DNA of 64,000 bases from Oscillospiraceae bacterium (GTDB lineage: Bacteria; Bacillota; Clostridia; Oscillospirales; Ruminococcaceae). Of the stretch, positions 57,848-64,000 are shown one piece after another. The stretch's first letter is position 1. The number at the start of each line of letters is the position of its first letter. The position numbers and the translations under genes are program-made. The stretch covers positions 62,001 to 126,000 of the forward strand of contig SVOZ01000003.1 in assembly GCA_015066115.1 (NCBI GenBank), read 5' to 3'. The notes below the pieces were generated by a model. That model worked only from the letters and a program-made list of their open reading frames with translations, ran no database searches and was not told the origin of the DNA.

Positions 57848-59875
57848 TTGCTGAGATTTAAAAAGTGGAAAATATCTCAAGGTAAAGACTTTTCATTGAT
57901 TTCGCAGAAATATTCTGTTTGCTCCCTTGCTGCAAAGGTTGCCGCCGCAAGAAAAAATACAATCGGTGAAAAGGAGCTTTTTTCAACAAGTGACAGCATT
58001 TATTCTCCCTTTGAGCTTAAGGATATGGATAGAGCGGCTGAAAAAATAAATGATGCTGTGGACAATGGCTTTAAAATAACCGTTTACGGCGATTATGACA
58101 CCGACGGAGTTACCGCCACCGTTATTTTGTATTCCTATTTAGAGGCGATGGGTGCTGATGTCAGCTTCTATATCCCCGACAGAGAAAAAGAGGGCTACGG
58201 TCTTAATGCTGATGCCGTAAAAAAGCTTGCCGATGAAGGCTGCCAGCTTATTATAACTGTTGATAACGGAATTGCCGCAGTAGAGGAGATAAAGCTTGCA
58301 AAAAGCCTCGGAATAGAGGTTGTGGTAACAGACCATCACAAGCCGCAGGCAAATCTTCCCGACTGCATTGTGGTTGACCCGCACAGAGCAGATTGCCAAA
58401 GTAAATTTAAGGATATCTGCGGCGCGTTTGTTGCCTTTAAGCTGGTTGCTGCGCTTGACGGCGGCGATTATAACGGCGCATTTGAGCAGTATGCCGAGCT
58501 TGTCGCTGTTGCAACGATTGCCGATGTCGTTCCCCTTGTCAGCGAAAACAGAACTATTGTTAGGCTTGGCCTTGAAAAAATGAGAGAAACCAGCAATCTC
58601 GGCCTCTTGTCGCTTATAGATGCCTCGCTTTCACCCGATGCCGAAATTAATTCAAACGCCGTTACATACAGTATCGTGCCGAGAATAAATGCGGCAGGCA
58701 GAATGGGAAGCGCAAGGCGCGCGGCAGAGCTGCTTATTTGCGATGACGAGCAGTACGCCGCAGAGCTCTGCGAGGAAATTTGCGCCGAAAATAATAGACG
58801 AAAAGAGATAGAAAACGATATTCTTGAACAGATAGAGGTAAAGTTTCAAAAAGAGCCCTCGCTTTTGAGCGATAGAGTAATTGTGGTTTGCGGCGATGGC
58901 TGGCACCACGGTGTGCTTGGTATCGTCGCATCAAAGGTGGTCGAAATGACCGGTAAGCCCGCCCTCGTGCTTTCAAACGACGGCGGTAGCGCAACGGGTT
59001 CGGGCAGAAGCGTTGAAGGCTTTTCGCTTTTTGATGCGCTTTGCTCCTGCGGCGATGTATTCACAAAGTTCGGCGGACATAGCCTTGCCGTAGGCGTAAC
59101 CCTCGATAGCGATAAGGTCTCGCTTTTCCGCCGCCTTATAAATGATTATGCGCGCGATAAATTTTTGTATATGCCCGAAAGCTTTATATCGGCGGATGCC
59201 GTGATCTCGCCCTCTGAAATCACCCTTGCCGCAGTTAAAGAGCTGTCTTTATTTGAGCCTTTTGGAAAGGATAACCCAAGCCCGACCTTTGCTCTTTTAG
59301 ACCAGAGCGTGCAAAAGCTTTCGGCAATCGGAAATGCAAAGCATACAAGGTTTTCGCTTTCTGACGGTAAAACTCAGTACACTGCACTTTATTTTGGAAA
59401 GAGCGTCGATGAGTTTAAGCTTCTTGAGGGCCGTCAGGCAGACCTTTTAGTTAGACTTAAGGTTAATGTATATGCAGGTCAGCAGTCGGTAACGGTGCAG
59501 GTGGTTTCGATCCGTCCAAGCGCCGTTGACGATGACCTTTTCTTTAAAGAAAAACAGCTTTTTGATGCTGTAATGAGAAAAGAGCCGCTTTCCAAGGCGC
59601 AGGCAGAGCACATTATGCCAACAAGAGAGCAGGCCGCAGAGGTTTATAGATTTATAAAACAAGTAGGCGGCTTTGGCGATTCAGAGGATATGCTTTGGTT
59701 TATCTTCTCTGAAAAAATGAGCCGCGCCAAGCTCTCTGTTATATTAAAGGCGTTTGAACAGGCAAACCTTTTGGAAACTGTAAACGGGTGTTTAACCCTG
59801 CCCGCTGCTCAGGATAAAAAGGATCTGTTTGGTTGCGATATTCTGAAATTTATTTCGGGGTATCTGCAGAAATAA
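57848..59875 (+). CDS. recJ: Single-stranded-DNA-specific exonuclease RecJ
   Basis: A 675-residue DHH-family 5'-3' exonuclease for recombination and mismatch repair. DYDTDGVTATVIL (about 79-91) and the DHH motif at Asp162-His163-His164 are present, followed by DHHA1 and an OB domain. The C-terminal extension is longer than in E. coli (577), as in many Clostridia. Start is TTG (57848) with AAGGGAG nine bases upstream. The gene usually next, apt, is missing; rel follows at 17 bases. Confidence 0.95.
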   Translation: MLRFKKWKISQGKDFSLISQKYSVCSLAAKVAAARKNTIGEKELFSTSDSIYSPFELKDMDRAAEKINDAVDNGFKITVYGDYDTDGVTATVILYSYLEAMGADVSFYIPDREKEGYGLNADAVKKLADEGCQLIITVDNGIAAVEEIKLAKSLGIEVVVTDHHKPQANLPDCIVVDPHRADCQSKFKDICGAFVAFKLVAALDGGDYNGAFEQYAELVAVATIADVVPLVSENRTIVRLGLEKMRETSNLGLLSLIDASLSPDAEINSNAVTYSIVPRINAAGRMGSARRAAELLICDDEQYAAELCEEICAENNRRKEIENDILEQIEVKFQKEPSLLSDRVIVVCGDGWHHGVLGIVASKVVEMTGKPALVLSNDGGSATGSGRSVEGFSLFDALCSCGDVFTKFGGHSLAVGVTLDSDKVSLFRRLINDYARDKFLYMPESFISADAVISPSEITLAAVKELSLFEPFGKDNPSPTFALLDQSVQKLSAIGNAKHTRFSLSDGKTQYTALYFGKSVDEFKLLEGRQADLLVRLKVNVYAGQQSVTVQVVSIRPSAVDDDLFFKEKQLFDAVMRKEPLSKAQAEHIMPTREQAAEVYRFIKQVGGFGDSEDMLWFIFSEKMSRAKLSVILKAFEQANLLETVNGCLTLPAAQDKKDLFGCDILKFISGYLQK

Positions 59876-59891
59876 AGGAGCATTTTAGTTT

Positions 59892-62072
59892 ATGAACGAG
59901 TTGTATAATAAGCTTATAGAGGCTGTTGAAAAAAACAGTAAAAGCCTTAATAAAGAAAAAATAGTCGCAGCCTTTGAGTTTGCAGAGATTGCTCATAACG
60001 GGCAAAAACGCAAATCGGGCGAGCCTTATATAATCCATCCCTTGTCGGTTGCAAAAATTCTTGTCGACATGGGAATGGACACAGACGCCGTTGTTGCCTC
60101 GCTTCTTCACGATGTTGTTGAGGATACAGAGGTAACCTTGTCAGAGGTTGAACAGAAGTTTGGCAGTGATGTTGCCGCCCTTGTTGACGGCGTTACTAAA
60201 TTGGGCCTTCTTCCGCTTACCACAAAAGAGGAACAGCAGGCAGAAAATGTCAGAAAAATGTTGCTTGCAATGAGCCAGGATATAAGGGTAGTTATCATAA
60301 AGCTTGCCGATAGGCTTCACAATATGAGAACTATCGACTATGTCGGCGAGCAGAAACAGAGAGATAAATCGCTTGAAACTATGGAGGTTTTTGCCCCCAT
60401 TGCTCACAGACTCGGTATCAGAGCGGTTAAGGAGGAACTTGAGGATCTTTCCTTAAAGCATCTTGACCCTGTTGGCTATGAGCAGATAGACGAAAAGCTC
60501 GTCGGTCAAAAGGAAGAAAGACAGGAATTTTTAAACCGCATTAAAGAACGTATCCGTGAGCGACTTGGTGAAAATGAAAATATAGTTATTGAGGGAAGAG
60601 TCAAGAGCGTTTACGGAATTTATCGTAAGGTCTTTATGCAGGGCAAGGTTTTTGAGGAGATATATGACATCTATGCCGTGCGCGTTATAGTTGACAGCGT
60701 TATTGATTGCTATAACATCCTCGGAATAATTCACGATATGTTCCGTCCCATTCCCAACAGATTCAAGGACTATATCTCAACCCCTAAGCCCAATATGTAT
60801 CAGTCGCTTCACACCACAGTTATTGACAAAGAGGGCGTGCCCTTTGAGGTGCAGATACGCACCTGGGATATGCACCACACCGCAGAGTACGGAATTGCGG
60901 CGCACTGGAAATATAAGCACGGAGTAAGCGGCAAGGATAAGCTTGAAGACAGGCTTGTCTGGGTGCGCCAGCTGCTTGAGGCCCAAAAGGAATCTGAAGA
61001 CGTTGAGGAGATAGTCCGAAGCATAAAATCGGACATTGCTCCCGAAGAGGTGTTTGTTTTCACCCCCAAGGGCGATGTTATTTCGCTTCCCACAGGCTCC
61101 TGTATTATCGACTTTGCCTATGCTATTCACACAGCGGTCGGTAACCGTACCGTTGGCGCTAAGGTTGATGGCAAGATAGTTCCGCTTGACTATAAGGTTA
61201 AAACAGGCGAGATAGTCGAGATCATCACCTCCAATGTCAAGGGCAAGGGCCCCAGCCGAGATTGGATAAAGCTTGTTACAACCAGTGAAGCAAGAAATAA
61301 GATAAGAAACTGGTTTAAAAAGGAATATAGAGAAGAAAATATCGAGCAGGGAAGAAATGAGCTTGAGGCAGAGTTTAGAAGAAATCTTATAAGTATAAGG
61401 CCTGAACTCAGAGAAGAGTTTATCTTAAATATCGCAAAGCGTCACCACTTTACAAACCTTGATGACTTCTATGCCGCAATAGGTTACGGCGGAATTCTCA
61501 TTTCCCGAATTATGCCGAGGGTAAAAGAGGATTACAATAAGGCGGTCAAAGAGGCTAAGGCACAAAGTAAGAATTTCTCTATTGAGGATGTTGTGTCTGA
61601 AAATCAAAGCAGAAAGCAAAACGGCGGCGTTATAGTTGAAGGACTTGATAACTGTCTTGTGAAATTTGCAAAATGCTGCAGCCCGCTGCCCGGAGACGAC
61701 GTTGTCGGATTTATAACAAGAGGAAGCGGCGTATCTGTCCATAAGGCAGATTGTATCAATGCTCAAAAGGGTCTTAAAAATGACACTGAGCGCTGGGTGC
61801 GCGTTAAGTGGGCAAGCGAGGGCAAAAAGACAAGCTATGATGTTTCACTTCACATCTGGGCAAACAACCGTAGCAACCTGCTTCTTGATATCAGTTCGCA
61901 ATTTGCCAATATGCGCGTGCCTATTCACAATATAAGCGCAAAGGAAACTAAGGACGGAAGAAGCTTCTTCTTCCTTACAATAAGCACCGAGGGAACAGAG
62001 CACTTAAAATCCATTATTGACAGACTTTCCAAAATTCCCGATATTAACAGTGTAGAAAGGGCTATAAATTAA
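59892..62072 (+). CDS. rel: Bifunctional (p)ppGpp synthetase/hydrolase Rel
   Basis: A 726-residue long RSH enzyme. The N-terminal HD hydrolase has LLHDVVEDTE (His73, Asp74). The synthetase contains DYISTPKPNMYQSLHTTV (about 293-310), with ability to make pppGpp from ATP and GTP/GDP. TGS (about 390-450), a helical/zinc-like CC domain (KCCSPLPGDD near 594-603) and a C-terminal ACT domain follow. It controls growth on amino acid starvation. Overlaps dtd by one base. Confidence 0.97.
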   Translation: MNELYNKLIEAVEKNSKSLNKEKIVAAFEFAEIAHNGQKRKSGEPYIIHPLSVAKILVDMGMDTDAVVASLLHDVVEDTEVTLSEVEQKFGSDVAALVDGVTKLGLLPLTTKEEQQAENVRKMLLAMSQDIRVVIIKLADRLHNMRTIDYVGEQKQRDKSLETMEVFAPIAHRLGIRAVKEELEDLSLKHLDPVGYEQIDEKLVGQKEERQEFLNRIKERIRERLGENENIVIEGRVKSVYGIYRKVFMQGKVFEEIYDIYAVRVIVDSVIDCYNILGIIHDMFRPIPNRFKDYISTPKPNMYQSLHTTVIDKEGVPFEVQIRTWDMHHTAEYGIAAHWKYKHGVSGKDKLEDRLVWVRQLLEAQKESEDVEEIVRSIKSDIAPEEVFVFTPKGDVISLPTGSCIIDFAYAIHTAVGNRTVGAKVDGKIVPLDYKVKTGEIVEIITSNVKGKGPSRDWIKLVTTSEARNKIRNWFKKEYREENIEQGRNELEAEFRRNLISIRPELREEFILNIAKRHHFTNLDDFYAAIGYGGILISRIMPRVKEDYNKAVKEAKAQSKNFSIEDVVSENQSRKQNGGVIVEGLDNCLVKFAKCCSPLPGDDVVGFITRGSGVSVHKADCINAQKGLKNDTERWVRVKWASEGKKTSYDVSLHIWANNRSNLLLDISSQFANMRVPIHNISAKETKDGRSFFFLTISTEGTEHLKSIIDRLSKIPDINSVERAIN

Positions 62073-62536
62073 TGATAGCTTTAGTTCAAAGATCGCAAGA
62101 GGCCGGCGTTTGTGTGGATGGAAAAATTGTTGGCAAAATAGATAGAGGAATTGCCGTTTTTGTCGGCGTTTTTGAGTCGGACAGCGAAAAAGAATGCGAT
62201 TTTCTTGCAAGGAAGATCGCAAACCTTCGCATCTTCACCGACGAGAATGATAAAATGAACCTTTCTTTGATCGACACCGATGGTCAGGCACTTGTTATTT
62301 CAAACTTCACCCTTTGCGCAGATGCCAAAAAGGGAAACCGCCCCTCTTATGTGGCGGCAAAACAGCCCGATGAGGCTAACAGACTTTATGAGTACTTTTG
62401 TAAAAAACTTCTTGAAAACGGAGTAAAAAAAGTGGAACGCGGAGTTTTTGGTGCGCATATGATGGTTTCTGTCAATAATGACGGACCTATTTCGGTCCTG
62501 CTTGACACAGAAAAGATTATGCCTAAGGCGAGGTAA
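62072..62536 (+). CDS. dtd: D-aminoacyl-tRNA deacylase
   Basis: A 154-residue editing enzyme removing D-amino acids from tRNAs. The motif usually reading SQFTL is SNFTL (about 75-79), and the end motif NDGPIS (about 137-142) corresponds to NxGPVT. The start MIALVQRS differs slightly from the usual VVQRV. The gene overlaps the rel stop (TAATG). Classic rel-dtd neighbourhood. Confidence 0.93.
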   Translation: MIALVQRSQEAGVCVDGKIVGKIDRGIAVFVGVFESDSEKECDFLARKIANLRIFTDENDKMNLSLIDTDGQALVISNFTLCADAKKGNRPSYVAAKQPDEANRLYEYFCKKLLENGVKKVERGVFGAHMMVSVNNDGPISVLLDTEKIMPKAR

Positions 62537-62540
62537 TAAA

Positions 62541-63167
62541 ATGAAAATTGAAACAGTTGTATCTGGTAAGCTTGATAATAACACCTATGTTGTCATAACA
62601 GAAAGTAACAATGCAGTTATTATTGACCCCAGCCTTGATTATGAAAAAATCGACAATGTTCTTTCAAATTCGGGTGCAAGCTTAAAATATATCATTTTCA
62701 CCCACGGTCACTATGACCACACCGCCTCGGCAGGCAGGCTCCGGCAAAAAACAGGTGCAAAGCTTGTAATTCACCACAGAGATGCCGAAATGCTCAGTGA
62801 CGGTGAAAAAGACCTTTCCTTTATTTTTACAAATCACCCCGAACTTTGCAGTGCAGACATAGAGGTGGATGACGGCGACTTTTTGGAGCTTGATGAGCTT
62901 AAGTTTGAGTTTATGTCAACCCCCGGACATAGTAACGGCTGTATGCTTATTTTCTGTGGAGATGTTATCTTTACGGGCGACACCGTTTTAGAGGGAACTG
63001 TCGGCAGGACAGACCTTTACGGAAGTAACGACAGCCTTATGATCCAGTCTGTTCGGAAAATTGCCGCACTTGAGAAAAATTACACCCTGCTTTGCGGCCA
63101 CGGAAAGCCCTCGACCCTTGAATTTGAAAAGAAATATAACCCTTATTTTATTGAATATGCAAGGTAA
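62541..63167 (+). CDS. MBL-fold hydrolase (glyoxalase II-like, YqgX type)
   Basis: A 208-residue metallo-hydrolase. The metal motif THGHYDHTASAG (about 54-65) and later TPGHSNGCM, FTGDTVLEGTVGRTDL and LLCGHGKPS are the glyoxalase II/MBL set. I choose the ATG at 62541 (MKIETVVSG). In Clostridia such a gene commonly stands between dtd and hemZ. The hydrolysed substrate is unknown. Confidence 0.9.
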   Translation: MKIETVVSGKLDNNTYVVITESNNAVIIDPSLDYEKIDNVLSNSGASLKYIIFTHGHYDHTASAGRLRQKTGAKLVIHHRDAEMLSDGEKDLSFIFTNHPELCSADIEVDDGDFLELDELKFEFMSTPGHSNGCMLIFCGDVIFTGDTVLEGTVGRTDLYGSNDSLMIQSVRKIAALEKNYTLLCGHGKPSTLEFEKKYNPYFIEYAR

Positions 63168-63172
63168 ATAAA

Positions 63173-64000
63173 ATGCAGATCATAATAAATAATCATCCCT
63201 TTCGCTATGAAATGGAGAACATAGCAAGAATGTTCTTTCACTCAAAACAGCTTGAAATTAAATATGACATTTTTGAGCCTGTCGGCGACTATGTGCTTAC
63301 AGAAATAAGAGATGATGAGATTTTTGTAAAAGTATCGGCAGAGGATAAAACTGCTGAGAATAGGGAAAAACTTCGCGCAAAGGGAGAGAGCCAAACAGAA
63401 TGGCAGATGGCGGCGCTTTTGTATGATTGCCTTTCCTCTTTAAGCGGCAAAACTCAGAAATGGGGACTTTTAACGGGTGTGCGCCCTACAAGACTTGTCC
63501 ACCGTATGCTCGATGATAATAAGAGCATTCCTCAAATAAGAGAAAAATTCATAAATGAATATAAGGTAAGCGAGCAAAAGTTTAGGCTTCTCTGGCAGAC
63601 CGCTATGGCCGAAAGACCTATAATCTCGGCATCAAAGCTACGCGATTTCAGCCTTTACATCTCAATCCCGTTTTGCCCCTCAAGGTGCAACTATTGCTCC
63701 TTTGTCTCAGCCTCGGTTGAAAGGTTTGCATCGGTCATTCCGAGCTATGTCGAGCACCTTGCAAAAGAAATAGAGTTTACCGCTGAGATTGCCAAAAATG
63801 CAGGACTTTCTCTTAAATGCGTCTATTTCGGCGGCGGCACTCCGACAACTTTGTCAGCAAATGAGCTTGAATTTCTTATGGGAAAAATAGGCGACTGCTT
63901 TGATTTGTCGGATTTAAATGAATACACGGTTGAGGCGGGCAGACCCGATACAGTAACGCTGGAAAAACTGCTTGTTTTAAAGAAAATGGGGGCAGACAGA
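63173..64000 (+). CDS. hemZ: HemZ, coproporphyrinogen III dehydrogenase-like radical SAM protein (partial)
   Basis: The first 276 codons; the gene continues past 64000. The start MQIIINNHPF and the N-terminal HemZ-specific domain (LTGVRPTRLVHRM) are followed by the radical SAM cluster motif Cys168-x3-Cys172-x2-Cys175 (CPSRCNYC) and the YFGGGTPTTLS loop. HemZ is an oxygen-independent coproporphyrinogen-type enzyme of Bacillota; a few relatives act in other pathways. ATG lies six bases after the MBL gene stop. Confidence 0.93.
   Translation, partial: MQIIINNHPFRYEMENIARMFFHSKQLEIKYDIFEPVGDYVLTEIRDDEIFVKVSAEDKTAENREKLRAKGESQTEWQMAALLYDCLSSLSGKTQKWGLLTGVRPTRLVHRMLDDNKSIPQIREKFINEYKVSEQKFRLLWQTAMAERPIISASKLRDFSLYISIPFCPSRCNYCSFVSASVERFASVIPSYVEHLAKEIEFTAEIAKNAGLSLKCVYFGGGTPTTLSANELEFLMGKIGDCFDLSDLNEYTVEAGRPDTVTLEKLLVLKKMGADR

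Noticed and set aside
1..64000. tRNA or rRNA genes
   Set aside because: No GGTTCRANYC-type loops with matching acceptor stems or rRNA-like conserved stretches were found in the intergenic regions; the two T-box leaders are the only structured RNAs recognised besides the pnuC leader.

Overview
The window looks like chromosomal core DNA of a Bacillota (Clostridia) bacterium, most likely an Oscillospirales/Ruminococcaceae-type spore former. This is inferred from gene content and order, not from a 16S gene. The clues are RNase Y next to YmdB, RemA, PrpC/PrkC, a 27-codon SpoVM gene after thiN, two T-box leaders, HemZ, strong AGGAGG ribosome binding sites, TTGACA/TATAAT promoters, and dispersed CTCCCTC/GAGGGAG hairpin repeats of the kind common in gut Clostridia. 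There are no tRNA or rRNA genes, no CRISPR array, no prophage and no transposase.

Layout. 1-2827 (minus): start of a YbaK-like gene, then an NMT1/SsuA-type ABC importer with all three parts. 3099-5528: RNase Y and YmdB. 5617-19258: a long plus-strand housekeeping run (yicC, remA, gmk, rpoZ, priA, def, fmt, zinc protease, rsmB, rlmN, prpC, prkC, rsgA, thiN, small membrane gene, spoVM). It follows the B. subtilis ylo order except that coaBC and rpe are absent. 19278-23166: small unknown genes, pyrR, an acyltransferase and a GMP synthase ATP-pyrophosphatase subunit with no amidotransferase domain. 23227-30916 is the most accessory part: a repeat-rich surface lipoprotein, an SdpR/SdpI pair, a DUF559 gene embedded in an inverted-repeat pair, a LarA-like protein, a lipoprotein, pnuC behind an attenuator-like leader, and a cysteine synthase. 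31046-42982: translation genes (thrS, T-box-tyrS, tsf, rpsB, T-box-pheST) with a thioesterase and an ABC exporter coupled to an orphan FakA-like domain. 43099-49744: murA, walJ, RNA methyltransferases, a transglutaminase lipoprotein and a SLAP-like protein. 49825-54344: trmL and a pgk-tpiA-gpmI glycolytic run, then a tiny Asp/Cys-rich membrane protein. 54386-57672 (minus): ligA, comEA-like, mtnN. 57848-64000: recJ, rel, dtd, an MBL hydrolase and the start of hemZ; apt, usually between recJ and rel, is missing.

How it fits together. Most genes serve RNA turnover (rny, yicC), translation (aminoacyl-tRNA synthetases, EF-Ts, S2, rRNA/tRNA methyltransferases, formyl-Met handling), replication and repair (priA, ligA, recJ), stringent response (rel, gmk) and envelope/spore control (PrkC/PrpC, murA, walJ, spoVM). 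Nothing here is a clear-cut new defence or biosynthetic system. The best leads are the pnuC leader (29133-29220), the orphan FakA-domain/ABC exporter pair (35217-37186), the split GMP synthase, the DUF559 gene whose C-terminus is encoded by a dispersed repeat, and several overlooked small genes. All functional statements rest on reading motifs and gene order by eye; no database search was run.
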